A stretch of DNA of 64,000 nt from Moritella sp. (GTDB taxonomy: Bacteria > Pseudomonadota > Gammaproteobacteria > Enterobacterales > Moritellaceae): positions 62,001 to 126,000 of the forward strand of contig NZ_JABSQR010000010.1 in NCBI RefSeq assembly GCF_013215705.1, written 5' to 3'. Of this stretch, positions 19,371 through 29,154 are shown one piece after another. Under the pieces are notes generated by a model. The model saw nothing but the letters and a program-made list of their open reading frames with translations. It was not told the DNA's origin and ran no database searches. Every line of letters begins with the position of its first letter. The stretch's first letter is position 1. Position numbers and translations under genes: made by a program.

Positions 19371-22145
19371 TTGTTCCCGCCAGTAAAAAATAGCCTTCGG
19401 ATCTACTTTGCTATCGCGATCTACGTGATATGGGTGATCGTTTTTTCGGCATTTAATTATGTGAAAGAAAAGCAACACCTTTACTCTGAGCTGGACCAAA
19501 GGTTGGAAGATGCTGCGCTGATCATTCCCGCCATCTTACCCAAGGGATTTCATCATAAGGACATGAACAAAGTCGATCTGTCTAAGCAACAGGATCTTGC
19601 TATTACCTTAGCGTTATCAGAATATACTCGACGCTCTGATATTGTTTATCTCTATACGCTTATCTTGCGGGATAATGAAATTTTATATACCTCTTCAAGT
19701 GCTTCTGATACTGAGCTAAATGCCAATAAACTTGCGTTTAACTATTTTGAGTATTACGACGACGCGGCGCCGGACATTGCGGCTATTTTTAAACAAAACC
19801 AAAGCCAAATTCATGAGAGTCGTGATAAGTGGGGCGATTTTCGCAGTATCCTCATTCCTATTAAGGCAGGTGATGGTCGCGTATATATTGTGGGTGCCGA
19901 TCTTTCAATTGGTCATATTGATACGCTATTAAATGAAACCCTATATTACACCTTAATCGTTTCGGCATTATTTCTACTATTTGCCTGTCCGTTATTTGTT
20001 GTGCTCTGTTTAGAACCTCGTCGGCAGGTCAAAATTTTGGCAAAAAAGGTAACAAAACAAACGTCTAAGTTGGTTGAAAGTGAAGCTAAGCTCACTTCCA
20101 TTTTTGAGTATTCTCCTGTTGGCATTTTCCACTATGATCATAACGGTATAATCCAAAAAACCAACAAACGTTTCGAAGAAATTCTCGATTCTGACAGGGA
20201 TACACTTATTGGTTTTAATATGCTAGAACTGCTTGAAGAGACCGAGTTGCTCAACATGGTGCAGCAGTCACTACAAGGTAAAGTGAGTGTTTATGAAGGC
20301 CCTTATACATCCGTATCCGGTCAACGGTTTATGCATTTACAAGCTAATTTTGTCCCGCTTTATTCCAGTTCTGGAGAGATAGAAGGCGGTATCGGCGTAT
20401 ATAATGATACAACGGAAATACAGCGCAGTACTGCTAATTTAAAAAAGCTGTCTATGGTTGTTGAATACAGTCCTGAGAGTATATTGATAACTGATATTAA
20501 CGGTATTATTGAGTATGTAAATCCTAAGTTTACCGCAATAACCGGTTTTACTGCAGCCGAAGTTTTCGGTAAAAAAGCCAATGTTTTTCGTTCGAAGGAT
20601 ACGTCTGATCGTGTATACAAAAATATGTGGGCAACGATATTATCAGGCCAAGAATGGCGTGGAGAATTAAAAAACTGCAAGAAAAATGGTGAACTATTTT
20701 GGGCTCAAGTCTGTATTGTACCAGTCACAAATGATGGTGTTATAACCCATTTTATTGGTATCCAAGCCGATGTGACCGAGGCCAGAATTGCGTCGCAAAA
20801 AATATCCTATCAGGCAACGCATGACATGCTGACCGGATTAATTAACCGTTATGAATTTGAAAGACTACTTGCGCAAAGCATCACGTCTGCACAACACGAT
20901 ACTACTCATGTATTATGTTTTTTAGATCTGGATCAGTTTAAAATTATCAATGATACCTGTGGGCATATGGCCGGAGATGAACTGCTGCGCCAGTTAGGCC
21001 TGCTGTTAGCTGAAAATATTAAACCCCAAGATACATTAGCCCGTTTAGGCGGTGATGAATTTGCCATTTTAATGACGCAATGTGGCCTCGCGCAGGCCGA
21101 GAAAACTGCGCAGAATATATTGGAATTAATTGCTAATTTTCAGTTTATGTGGGAAAAAAATATATTCAGTATCGGTGCGAGCATCGGTTTAGCTGAGATT
21201 AACAGTCAAACTAAAAACACCACAGAAATATTAATTGGTGTTGATTCAGCCTGTTATGCAGCTAAAGATTTAGGTCGTAACCGTATTCATATCTATCACG
21301 CCGAGGATGAATTGTTAGCCAAACGCGATGGTGAATTTCGTTGGGTTAATGAGCTAAAATATGCATTAAATGAAAATAGATTTGAACTCTATGCACAACC
21401 TATCGTGTCGCTCTCAGACCCTTCGCAAAAGCGTATTTACGAAGTGCTACTTCGCCTGCGTACACGCAGTGGTGACATAGTGCCCCCCGGTGCATTTTTG
21501 CCTGCTGCAGAACGTTATAATCTATCAAATGCTATCGACCGTTGGGTTGTTGATCATACCTTTGCCTGGATGGAACAGCATTTTCAGCAACTCGATGATG
21601 TTGATCATCTGGCGATCAATTTGTCTGGTGCATCATTAGGCAGTAATACGCTGCTTAATCATATTATGCAGCAGATCACATTGCATAACTTACCGCCAAG
21701 TATGCTCAAGTTTGAAATTACAGAAACTGCGGCGATCAGTAACTTGCGCGATGCGACCTTATTTATCAAAACATTAAGTGAGTTTGGTTGTCAGTTTGCG
21801 CTGGATGATTTTGGCAGTGGTTTATCTTCATTTGCTTACTTGAAAAATCTACCTGTGTGTACATTGAAGATCGACGGTATGTTTGTTAAAGATATTTTGG
21901 ACGATCCGATCGACGAAGCTATGGTTAAATCAATCAATGATATTGGTCATGTCATGGGCATGAAAACCATAGCTGAATTTGTTGAAAATGACGCTATCAG
22001 GCAGCGATTACAGGATATGGGCGTCGATTTTGCCCAAGGTTATGGGATCGGAAAACCGGCTCCGATCGACGATATTCTGCAACCTCAGCGCGCTGGTGAT
22101 GTTTATAATCCGACCGAGAATCTTAAGGCCCAAGCTATAAACTAA
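19371..22145 (+). CDS. Membrane PAS-PAS-GGDEF-EAL cyclic-di-GMP protein
   Basis: A 924-aa inner-membrane signalling protein expected to make and/or degrade cyclic di-GMP. It has a transmembrane helix at about residues 10-30, an extracytoplasmic sensor region of about 160 residues, a second helix at about 190-215 and two PAS domains (about 235-350 and 360-470). A diguanylate cyclase domain follows with an intact GGDEF at 560-564, and then a phosphodiesterase domain. There the EAL signature reads EVL (E691), with the catalytic Glu kept, and DDFGSG is present. Both activities are therefore possible. The start is TTG at 19371, just after an in-frame stop at 19359, with no clear ribosome-binding site; an internal start is possible. 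It stands alone between two decayed genes. Confidence 0.93.
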   Translation: MFPPVKNSLRIYFAIAIYVIWVIVFSAFNYVKEKQHLYSELDQRLEDAALIIPAILPKGFHHKDMNKVDLSKQQDLAITLALSEYTRRSDIVYLYTLILRDNEILYTSSSASDTELNANKLAFNYFEYYDDAAPDIAAIFKQNQSQIHESRDKWGDFRSILIPIKAGDGRVYIVGADLSIGHIDTLLNETLYYTLIVSALFLLFACPLFVVLCLEPRRQVKILAKKVTKQTSKLVESEAKLTSIFEYSPVGIFHYDHNGIIQKTNKRFEEILDSDRDTLIGFNMLELLEETELLNMVQQSLQGKVSVYEGPYTSVSGQRFMHLQANFVPLYSSSGEIEGGIGVYNDTTEIQRSTANLKKLSMVVEYSPESILITDINGIIEYVNPKFTAITGFTAAEVFGKKANVFRSKDTSDRVYKNMWATILSGQEWRGELKNCKKNGELFWAQVCIVPVTNDGVITHFIGIQADVTEARIASQKISYQATHDMLTGLINRYEFERLLAQSITSAQHDTTHVLCFLDLDQFKIINDTCGHMAGDELLRQLGLLLAENIKPQDTLARLGGDEFAILMTQCGLAQAEKTAQNILELIANFQFMWEKNIFSIGASIGLAEINSQTKNTTEILIGVDSACYAAKDLGRNRIHIYHAEDELLAKRDGEFRWVNELKYALNENRFELYAQPIVSLSDPSQKRIYEVLLRLRTRSGDIVPPGAFLPAAERYNLSNAIDRWVVDHTFAWMEQHFQQLDDVDHLAINLSGASLGSNTLLNHIMQQITLHNLPPSMLKFEITETAAISNLRDATLFIKTLSEFGCQFALDDFGSGLSSFAYLKNLPVCTLKIDGMFVKDILDDPIDEAMVKSINDIGHVMGMKTIAEFVENDAIRQRLQDMGVDFAQGYGIGKPAPIDDILQPQRAGDVYNPTENLKAQAIN

Positions 22146-22171
22146 AACTGGTTCTGGTTTATGTCACATGA

Positions 22172-22363
22172 AATATTGCTCAATTAGCAGAAAACAAATA
22201 CGAAATTACCCTCGCAGTTGCTGGCTTTGAATTAAGTGAAATAGACATCGAAGTGAAGGGGGCTGATCTGGCGAATGGCTTACTTACGTTATAGCTAGAT
22301 CGCAATGTACCAGAAGCATTGCAACCACGTAAAATTTCAATCGAGGCTTTTTTGTTCTTGTAA
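22172..22363 (+). pseudogene. Decayed small heat-shock protein (IbpA/Hsp20-like)
   Basis: The frame reads AENKYEITLAVAGFELSEID, continues with IEVKG and jumps to ADLANGLLTL. It then meets a TAG at 22292 and continues LDRNVPEALQPRKISIE to a stop at 22361. This follows the order of the alpha-crystallin domain of IbpA-type chaperones (ENKY.ITLAVAGF ... LENGLLTI.L...VPE...PRKI.I) but lacks the central strands and the start. An internal deletion plus a nonsense codon make it a remnant. Identification is by recognition of the family pattern. Confidence 0.75.
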
Positions 22364-22412
22364 TACTTTAATGTCTAAACGTTAACCATATGTTACTAAT
22401 TTTGCGATATAT

Positions 22413-22445
22413 TATAGATTTGTGTACACTCCATACAAATCTATA
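22413..22445. promoter_or_regulatory. 11-bp perfect inverted repeat before the DUF2946 gene
   Basis: TATAGATTTGT (22413-22423) and ACAAATCTATA (22435-22445) form a perfect palindrome with an 11-base spacer, ending 9 bases before the ATG at 22455. In RNA it would be a hairpin next to the start codon. In DNA it could be an operator for a dimeric repressor. No T-run follows, so it is not a terminator. Confidence 0.6.
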
Positions 22446-22454
22446 GAGTATCGT

Positions 22455-22805
22455 ATGAAACACAGTTCTTATTTTAAAAAATCAATGTTGCTTGCTAGCC
22501 TGCTTAGTTGGGTTTTAGTCACGCTGATGCCGGTGATTAACGCCAATAATGGTGTTGGTGTATGGGCGACGTTGTGTACCGTTAATGGATTGGAACTGGT
22601 TCAGATCGAAGAAGGTAAACCTCAAACCCATGAGGGGAAACCTTGCCCATTCAGCCATTATTCTTCTTTTCATGATCTTGCGTTATTAACCCTGCCTGTA
22701 TTGGGTCGTGTTAGTGTTTCAATTCAAGATTATTACTCGTTTTTAGCGCATAACGTGCGTTATCAATGGCAAGTTCCTCGCGCACCGCCTGTCATTCTTT
22801 CGTAA
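22455..22805 (+). CDS. DUF2946-like secreted or membrane protein
   Basis: A 116-aa protein with an N-terminal hydrophobic signal or anchor (MLLASLLSWVLVTLMPVINA). A short domain follows with the pattern VWATLCTVNGLELVQ ... GKPCPFSHYSS and a Pro-rich end (PRAPPVILS). This resembles DUF2946, a family of unknown biochemistry often found beside TonB receptors and PepSY proteins in metal-related loci. I chose the ATG at 22455 over the GTG at 22422 because the latter would fall inside the inverted repeat and would put extra polar residues before the signal. The PepSY gene follows 311 bases downstream. Confidence 0.6.
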   Translation: MKHSSYFKKSMLLASLLSWVLVTLMPVINANNGVGVWATLCTVNGLELVQIEEGKPQTHEGKPCPFSHYSSFHDLALLTLPVLGRVSVSIQDYYSFLAHNVRYQWQVPRAPPVILS

Positions 22806-23116
22806 CTTAAATTATCACTGTACTACAACACTGACGTTATCAATGTACCGTTAAACCTTTGCGTTTAATCGGGGATTGATGATGAAAAAATTTAGTTATA
22901 CCAATTGCATTAAATAAGTGATCAATTATTTCGCCGGAAAAAGTGACAATAACCAGACGTTAATTGCCGTAACTAGTTATTCTAATTACAAAATTAACAA
23001 CGCAGTTAGTGGCAGTTTTAACCAGAAAGAATGACCATCTATTTATTGTGATTGGTATTAATACGGATGACCGTCGTTCACTCGATAGGGATTTTGTAGA
23101 AAGGAAAATGCAAAAA
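22806..23116. other. Gap between DUF2946 and PepSY genes, possible gene remnant
   Basis: After a TTGATG context at about 22876 there is a start-like MMKKFSYTNCIK that stops at once. Its 3' part (ATACCAATTGCATTAAATAA) resembles an intergenic repeat I associate with marine gammaproteobacteria, though this is from memory. A short open frame follows, INYFAGKSDNNQTLIAVTSY and about 17 more residues. This may be the scar of a deleted gene. I see no intact gene here. Confidence 0.35.
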
Positions 23117-24592
23117 ATGTCGACCATTAATCAGCCTGTAAATATCGCGCCGTCTAACCGCGAGGCACTTGCACGCTCAAAATTACGTTACTTTTTAACT
23201 TGGCGCTGGCACTTTTATGCCGGGTTATTTGTGATCCCGTTTATGTTAATGCTGAGCCTGACCGGTTTAGTCATGTTGTTTGATGATGAAATTGAATTTA
23301 GTCGTTATCAGTCATTATTAGAAGTGTCACCACAAGTATCCACCGTAGCTACATCTCTGCAAATGGAAAATGTACTTGCTGCTTATCCTAATGCAAGGGT
23401 AACTCAGTTTATACCGGCGCCAAGCCGCGATCTTGCTAACCGTTTTTCTATTACGCTTGAATCAGGAAAAACGGTGTTTGTTACTGTGGATCCCTATAAC
23501 GGAGATATACTCGGCACGATTGATCGCAGTGATAGCTGGTATGAATTAGCGAATGATATACACGGTACTTTATTGCTGGGGGATTGGGGTGATTACCTTA
23601 TTGAAATAGCGGCGAGCTTAGGCGTGATCTTATTAGTGACAGGGGTTTATTTGTGGATACCACGAGACAATGCCAGCAAAGCCGGTTTTCTTAAAGTGAG
23701 AATGACAAGTGGATCACGTATTCTCATGCGCGACCTACATGCCAATATTGGCGGATTGTTGTCTTTTGTTTTGCTATTTTTCTTTATTTCAGGCCTCGCG
23801 TGGGCAAGTGTTTGGGGTGGTAAATTTGTGCAAGCGTGGAGTAGTTTCCCTGCAGAAAAGTGGGATGATGTGCCACTGTCGACACAAACTCATGCGTCAA
23901 TGAACCACGGTAGTGAAGAAGAAATGCCGTGGAATTTAGAGCAAACACTGATGCCTGAATCACATGATCATGCCGCGATGTTAGCAGCAGGAGCGGGGTC
24001 GATGCAGCATGATACAGAGATGGCTCATGATATGAATATGCACACAAAGGCTAAAATTGCTATCGATGAAATACTAGATCAAGCTGATATGCTTGGGTTT
24101 ACTCAGTTTAAGCTTAACTTCCCTCGCAGTGAGACTGGGGTTTATACGCTAGCAGCGAATACCATGAGCGGGGATATTTCCGATCCAAGATTAGATAGAA
24201 CCACGCATATCGATCAGTACTCAGGTCGGGTCTTAGCAGATGTAACCTGGAATGAATACAACCCAATGGCCAAGTTCATGGCGGCGGGTATTGCACTTCA
24301 TCAAGGTGATGTCAGCGTATTGAATAAAGTCGTTAATGTACTCTTTTGTTTAGCGTTTATCTTTATTGCAATATCCGGTGCTGTGATGTGGTTTATCCGC
24401 CGTCCTACAGGAAAGAAAGTGCTTGGTGCGCCACCACGATTTGAACATGAGGGTGTTTGGAAAGTAGGGTTAATCACTATCACCGTATTATCGTTTATGT
24501 TGCCTATGGCTGGTGGCGTTATAGCCTTAGTATTGTTTATTGATTGGCTTGTGTTCAATCGCATGAATAGACTAAAACTGGCATTGAATTAG
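23117..24592 (+). CDS. PepSY-associated membrane protein with His/Met-rich loop
   Basis: A 491-aa inner-membrane protein of the PepSY-TM family. It has a first helix (HFYAGLFVIPFMLMLSLTGL), a PepSY-like stretch (VFVTVDPYNGDILG), helices near nt 23590-23660 and 23735-23820, a long periplasmic loop and two further C-terminal helices. The loop (nt about 23880-24060) carries many His and Met residues (NHGSEEEM, ESHDHAAM, MQHDTEMAHDMNMHTK), which suggests binding of copper or another soft metal. Family members often act with iron or copper uptake systems, but the exact role is unknown. The ATG at 23117 sits 11 bases after AGGA; an ATG at 23108 is the alternative. Confidence 0.85.
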   Translation: MSTINQPVNIAPSNREALARSKLRYFLTWRWHFYAGLFVIPFMLMLSLTGLVMLFDDEIEFSRYQSLLEVSPQVSTVATSLQMENVLAAYPNARVTQFIPAPSRDLANRFSITLESGKTVFVTVDPYNGDILGTIDRSDSWYELANDIHGTLLLGDWGDYLIEIAASLGVILLVTGVYLWIPRDNASKAGFLKVRMTSGSRILMRDLHANIGGLLSFVLLFFFISGLAWASVWGGKFVQAWSSFPAEKWDDVPLSTQTHASMNHGSEEEMPWNLEQTLMPESHDHAAMLAAGAGSMQHDTEMAHDMNMHTKAKIAIDEILDQADMLGFTQFKLNFPRSETGVYTLAANTMSGDISDPRLDRTTHIDQYSGRVLADVTWNEYNPMAKFMAAGIALHQGDVSVLNKVVNVLFCLAFIFIAISGAVMWFIRRPTGKKVLGAPPRFEHEGVWKVGLITITVLSFMLPMAGGVIALVLFIDWLVFNRMNRLKLALN

Positions 24593-24630
24593 TTTTTTAA
24601 ACCTAGATCGATGCAGATACAAATAACGAT

Positions 24631-24661
24631 AAAGCCTGTTTGAAAGCAGGCTTTTGTCGTT
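24631..24661 (+). terminator. Rho-independent terminator after the PepSY gene
   Basis: AAAGCCTG and CAGGCTTT pair across an 8-base loop and are followed by TTTTGTCGTTTT, 38 bases after the PepSY stop codon. Confidence 0.85.
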
Positions 24662-24996
24662 TTAATTCCTCAACGTTATATTCACCAAGTTAAACGCTAA
24701 GCAGTATTAAAATATATTCCCTTTCTAAATAAAATTGACCTATCAACATTGGTGTTAGTGCTTTGTTGCAATCTCGCCTAATAGTTACATTTCTAATGAT
24801 TACGGTTGAAACTATTAATTTATTTACGACTATTTTACCACTGATTAACATAGATTTTACGACAGGGTAATATGCTTTTAAAACAGTTGTTTAACCTGTT
24901 GTTTATCGGTTGTTTATGTATGAGTTATTTTATTGTAAGCATCTGAGCGACAAGGTTGGGGGTTGATAGTTACAGCTCTAACTATTATAGTTGTAG
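24662..24996. other. Intergenic, presumed bet promoter region
   Basis: This stretch between the terminator and the betI operator is AT-rich with no credible ORF. It should hold the betI promoter. A TTGATA at 24963 followed by TTATAG about 16 bases later is a weak candidate. Nothing else stands out. Confidence 0.4.
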
Positions 24997-25016
24997 TTAA
25001 TTGAGCGTTCAATTAA
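24997..25016. promoter_or_regulatory. Probable BetI operator palindrome
   Basis: TTAATTGA-GCGT-TCAATTAA is a perfect 8-4-8 palindrome 61 bases before the betI start. TetR-family repressors bind such dyads, and BetI controls its own operon in related bacteria. Position and symmetry make this the natural BetI site. Binding is inferred. Confidence 0.75.
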
Positions 25017-25077
25017 CAATTTTTAACAACAGTTAAGCATTTAATTATCAACAACCAAACATGGATAATTACTTTTT

Positions 25078-25683
25078 ATGCCCAGACCAGCAATGAAAAC
25101 GGTAAGACAACAACAGCTGATTGACGCGACGTTGATCTCTGTTGAACGTTACGGTTTACATCACACCACAATCAATACCATTAGTGGTTTAGCTGGACTG
25201 TCATCTGGCCTTATCAGCCATTATTTTGGTGGTAAGCAAGGTCTTATTGAAGCAACGCTCAAATACTTACTCGATGAACTTAAACAAGCATTATTAAGCC
25301 GTATTTTAGGAAAAAACTTATCAGCAGCGGAACGCTTGTCGATGATCGTCGAGTCTAATTTTACTGAATTTCAACGCTCAACTGCAGCGACTAAAACTTG
25401 GTTAAGTTTTTGGTCTCAAGCAGTCCACGATCCTGGATTAGCCAGACTGCAACACATCAACAGCCAGCGTTTGTATAGCAACCTCGCCTTTGCATTTAAA
25501 CAATTAATGCCTGATGACGTGGCGATTAATGCTGCGAAACAAACCGCAGCGATGATTGACGGCTTTTGGCTGCGAAGTGCCTTGAGTAGTTGCCCTGAAA
25601 AAGAATTCGAACAAGCCCAAATTTTATGTAAAGCCTTTATCGAGGCTGTGATCATGCAGCACGGAGAAAATAAATGTCGTTAG
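25078..25683 (+). CDS. betI: BetI, TetR-family repressor of choline-betaine genes
   Basis: A 201-aa regulator with a TetR helix-turn-helix (residues about 10-55: [10 protein letters not shown] ... [20 protein letters not shown]) and the C-terminal ligand domain typical of BetI. In enterics and vibrios BetI represses the bet operon and is relieved by choline. It starts with ATG, is first in the operon, overlaps betB by 10 bases, and lies 61 bases downstream of a perfect palindrome. Length and neighbours match BetI. Confidence 0.93.
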   Translation: MPRPAMKTVRQQQLIDATLISVERYGLHHTTINTISGLAGLSSGLISHYFGGKQGLIEATLKYLLDELKQALLSRILGKNLSAAERLSMIVESNFTEFQRSTAATKTWLSFWSQAVHDPGLARLQHINSQRLYSNLAFAFKQLMPDDVAINAAKQTAAMIDGFWLRSALSSCPEKEFEQAQILCKAFIEAVIMQHGENKCR

Positions 25684-27137
25684 TTACTTATAAAAATTAT
25701 GTCCACGGACAGCCTCTCTCCAATGACTCGGGTGAAACCTTTGAAGTCATTAATCCGGCTAACGGAGAAGTAAGTTATCTCGTCGAAGTTGCTGATGCGA
25801 GTATTCAGCAAGCGACAATTGAAAGTGCAAAAGTGGGTTTCGCTACTTGGTCTAAAATGACGCCGATGGAACGTAACCGTATTTTATTAAAAGCAGTGGC
25901 CTTGTTACGTGAGCGTAATGACGAACTGGCTGTTATCGAAGTGCAAGACACAGGTAAACCTTGGCAAGAAGCCTCAGTGGTAGATGTGGTAACGGGTGCC
26001 GATTCAATTGAGTTCTTTGCTGGTATCGCACCAAGCATCGAAGGTAATCAACAACAGGTCGGTGATGATTTTTATTATACCCGCCGTGAACCATTAGGCA
26101 TTTGCGCTGGTATTGGCGCCTGGAATTATCCACTGCAGATCGCATGTTGGAAAGCCGCGCCGGCATTGGCTTGCGGTAATGTGATGATCTTTAAACCATC
26201 AGAAGAAACACCACGCGGCGCAATCAAGTTGGCTGAAATATTTACCGAAGCGGGCGTACCAGATGGCGTGTTCAACGTTGTTCAAGGTGATGGTCGTGTT
26301 GGCGCTTGGTTAACCACACATGACGATATTGCTAAAGTATCTTTCACTGGTGAAGTCGGTACTGGCAAAAAAGTGATGGCAGCAGCGGCGGGCTCACTGA
26401 AAGAAGTGACGATGGAATTAGGTGGTAAATCACCGCTTATCATCTTTGATGACGCTGACATTGATAATGCCGTATCGGCTGCGATGCTGGCAAACTTTTA
26501 TACTCAAGGTGAAGTGTGTACCAACGGTACGCGTGTATTTGTGCAAGACGCCATTTACCCGCGCTTTATCGAAAAATTACGTGAACGTACCGAGAACAAC
26601 ATCATCTGTGGCGATCCGATGGATCCTAAGACTAACTTTGGTGCGTTGATCTCGAAAGAGCATCAAGACAAGGTACTGAGTTTTATTGAAATAGGTAAAT
26701 CAGAAGGTGCTGAACTCCTTACCGGTGGTCATGCCTTACAACCTGACAATGCGCCGAATGGTTACTTTGTTGCACCCACTATTTTCACCCAGTGCACTGA
26801 TGAGATGACATTAAGCAAAGAAGAGATCTTTGGTCCTGTCATGTCGGTATTCACCTTCACAGATGAAGATGAAGTCGTTCGCCGTGCTAATGATACCCGC
26901 TTAGGTTTAGCGGCTGGTGTATTTACGCAAGACATTACCCGTGCTCACCGTGTTATTCATCAAATGCAAGCCGGTATCTGTTGGATCAATGCGTATGGCG
27001 CGTCACCTGCAGAAATGCCTGTAGGCGGATATAAAATGTCTGGTATTGGTCGTGAAAACGGTAGCGAAACCTTAAAAGCGTATACCCAGATTAAAGCTGT
27101 GTATGTTGGTATGCAACCACTTGAAAGTCCATTTTAA
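25674..27137 (+). CDS. betB: Betaine aldehyde dehydrogenase
   Basis: A 487-aa NAD(P)-dependent aldehyde dehydrogenase that oxidises betaine aldehyde to glycine betaine, the second step of osmoprotectant synthesis. The sequence shows the general-base Glu in MELGGKSP, the catalytic Cys in [11 protein letters not shown], the cofactor loop [10 protein letters not shown], and the BetB-like C-terminus ([16 protein letters not shown]). Its ATG lies inside the end of betI, so the two are probably translationally coupled, and betA follows after 9 bases. Confidence 0.95.
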   Translation: MSLVTYKNYVHGQPLSNDSGETFEVINPANGEVSYLVEVADASIQQATIESAKVGFATWSKMTPMERNRILLKAVALLRERNDELAVIEVQDTGKPWQEASVVDVVTGADSIEFFAGIAPSIEGNQQQVGDDFYYTRREPLGICAGIGAWNYPLQIACWKAAPALACGNVMIFKPSEETPRGAIKLAEIFTEAGVPDGVFNVVQGDGRVGAWLTTHDDIAKVSFTGEVGTGKKVMAAAAGSLKEVTMELGGKSPLIIFDDADIDNAVSAAMLANFYTQGEVCTNGTRVFVQDAIYPRFIEKLRERTENNIICGDPMDPKTNFGALISKEHQDKVLSFIEIGKSEGAELLTGGHALQPDNAPNGYFVAPTIFTQCTDEMTLSKEEIFGPVMSVFTFTDEDEVVRRANDTRLGLAAGVFTQDITRAHRVIHQMQAGICWINAYGASPAEMPVGGYKMSGIGRENGSETLKAYTQIKAVYVGMQPLESPF

Positions 27138-27146
27138 GGAGCGCAT

Positions 27147-28838
27147 ATGAGTCAAGTACAGGAACGGTATGATTACATCATTGTTGGCGCGGGTAGTGCG
27201 GGTTGTGTATTAGCCAACCGCTTATCAGCAGATCCAGCCAACAAGGTGTTGTTATTAGAAACCGGTGGCAGTGATAAAAGTATTTTTATTCAAATGCCAA
27301 CTGCGTTATCTATTCCGATGAATAGTGCGAAATATGCGTGGCAGTTTGAAACCCAAGCTGAACCTTATTTGGATAATCGCCGTATGCATTGCCCTCGAGG
27401 CAAGGTATTAGGCGGATCATCTTCTATCAATGGCATGGTTTACGTGCGTGGTCATGCCCGTGATTTTGATGAGTGGCAGCAAAGCGGGGCAAAGGATTGG
27501 GATTATGCCCATTGCTTACCTTACTTTAAAAAAGCGGAAAGCTGGGCATTTGGTGGCGATGATTATCGTGGTGACACAGGACCACTTGCTGTCAATAACG
27601 GCAACAACATGAAAAACCCATTGTATAAAGCATTTGTCGATGCCGGTGTTGATGCCGGTTATATGGCGACCGATGATTATAACGGGTCGCAGCAAGAGGG
27701 TTTTGGCCCGATGCACATGACCATCAAGAATGGTGTGCGTTGGTCGACAGCGAATGCGTATTTAAAGCCTGTCATGCACCGCAGTAATTTGACTGTGATC
27801 ACCCATGCTTTGGTACACAAGGTATTGGTCGAGGGCAAACAAGCGGTAGGGGTACGGTTTGAACGTAAGGGCAAGCTAACCACACTGCATTGCAATAAAG
27901 AAGTCATCCTTTCAGCTGGTTCTATTGGTTCTCCGCATATCCTGCAATTATCGGGTATCGGTAAAGCAAGTACGCTAGCTGATGCTGGTATTGAGCAAGT
28001 ACATGAATTACCGGGAGTAGGCGAGAATCTTCAAGATCATCTCGAATTCTATTTCCAATTCAAGTGTCTAAAGCCGATTTCCCTTAATGGCAAACTCGAT
28101 CCGTTAAACAAACTGTTTATTGGTGCCCGCTGGTTCTTTACTAAGACAGGGTTAGGGGCAACGAATCACTTCGAGTCTTGTGGTTTTATTCGTTCAAAAC
28201 CGGGATTAGAGTGGCCTGATATACAGTACCACTTTTTACCTGCCGCAATGCGTTATGACGGTAAAGAAGCGTTTGCTGGGCATGGTTTTCAGGTGCATGT
28301 TGGTCATAACAAACCGAAGAGCCGTGGCTTTGTAAAAGTGGTCTCTAACGATGCACATGTTGCGCCGCATATTCAGTTTAACTATCTCTCTCATGCTGAA
28401 GATATAGCAGGTTTTCGGGCTTGTGTACGGTTAACGCGTGAGATCATTAATCAACCAGGACTGGATGAATACCGCGGTGAAGAGATCCAACCGGGAATCG
28501 ATATTCAAACGGATGAAGAGATCGATCGTTTTGTCAGAAGCGCGGTAGAAAGTGCTTATCATCCTTCTTGTTCGTGCAAGATGGGCGAAGATCCAATGGC
28601 GGTGGTTGATTCAGAAACCAGAGTGCATGGTATTGACGGGCTAAGGGTGGTTGACTCCTCTATTTTCCCTTCCATTCCCAATGGCAATCTTAACTCACCG
28701 ACTATTATGCTGGCAGAGCGCGCCGCTGATCTTATCTTGGGCAATACACCACTTGCAGCAAGTACTGCCAATGTAACCTTGGCCCCTGAGTGGCAGAAAA
28801 CACAAAGGTTACAGGATCCTAAACGGCAGACTGTTTAA
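27147..28838 (+). CDS. betA: Choline dehydrogenase
   Basis: A 563-aa FAD-dependent GMC-family oxidoreductase that converts choline to betaine aldehyde at the membrane. It has the N-terminal dinucleotide-binding motif [17 protein letters not shown], the GMC signature around [14 protein letters not shown], and the C-terminal active-site region with His ([10 protein letters not shown]) and [22 protein letters not shown] ribosome-binding site sits 6 bases before the ATG. Third gene of the betIBA operon. Length is normal for the family. Confidence 0.95.
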   Translation: MSQVQERYDYIIVGAGSAGCVLANRLSADPANKVLLLETGGSDKSIFIQMPTALSIPMNSAKYAWQFETQAEPYLDNRRMHCPRGKVLGGSSSINGMVYVRGHARDFDEWQQSGAKDWDYAHCLPYFKKAESWAFGGDDYRGDTGPLAVNNGNNMKNPLYKAFVDAGVDAGYMATDDYNGSQQEGFGPMHMTIKNGVRWSTANAYLKPVMHRSNLTVITHALVHKVLVEGKQAVGVRFERKGKLTTLHCNKEVILSAGSIGSPHILQLSGIGKASTLADAGIEQVHELPGVGENLQDHLEFYFQFKCLKPISLNGKLDPLNKLFIGARWFFTKTGLGATNHFESCGFIRSKPGLEWPDIQYHFLPAAMRYDGKEAFAGHGFQVHVGHNKPKSRGFVKVVSNDAHVAPHIQFNYLSHAEDIAGFRACVRLTREIINQPGLDEYRGEEIQPGIDIQTDEEIDRFVRSAVESAYHPSCSCKMGEDPMAVVDSETRVHGIDGLRVVDSSIFPSIPNGNLNSPTIMLAERAADLILGNTPLAASTANVTLAPEWQKTQRLQDPKRQTV

Positions 28839-28954
28839 AACTATTTTTAATGAAATAGACCTAATGCGTTGTGTAAACGGCGCATTAGCAATATATAACC
28901 AAGTTACTTCAAGATGCAAAATCAGCAACCGAAAGTAGCTTGGTATAGGTATCA

Positions 28955-28989
28955 GACCAGCCTAAGCCACTCTGGCTGAATGGTCTTTT
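28955..28989 (+). terminator. Terminator after betA
   Basis: GACCA and TGGTC enclose an inner AGCCA-CTC-TGGCT hairpin and are followed by TTTT. The surrounding gap (28839-29154) has no ORF. Its remainder presumably holds the promoter of the BCCT gene. Confidence 0.75.
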
Positions 28990-29154
28990 AATACCAAACT
29001 CAATTTATCAGGGTTTAAATATCGGTAATACGATATTTAAGGTTTGAGGGTTAATGCTATCTAAAAAAGGTTGCTAGCTTAAACGTTGAGGGCGGATTTT
29101 AAAACACAAGACGGATTAAGCTTGTGCTTTATATGATATTTACATGGAGTTTAA

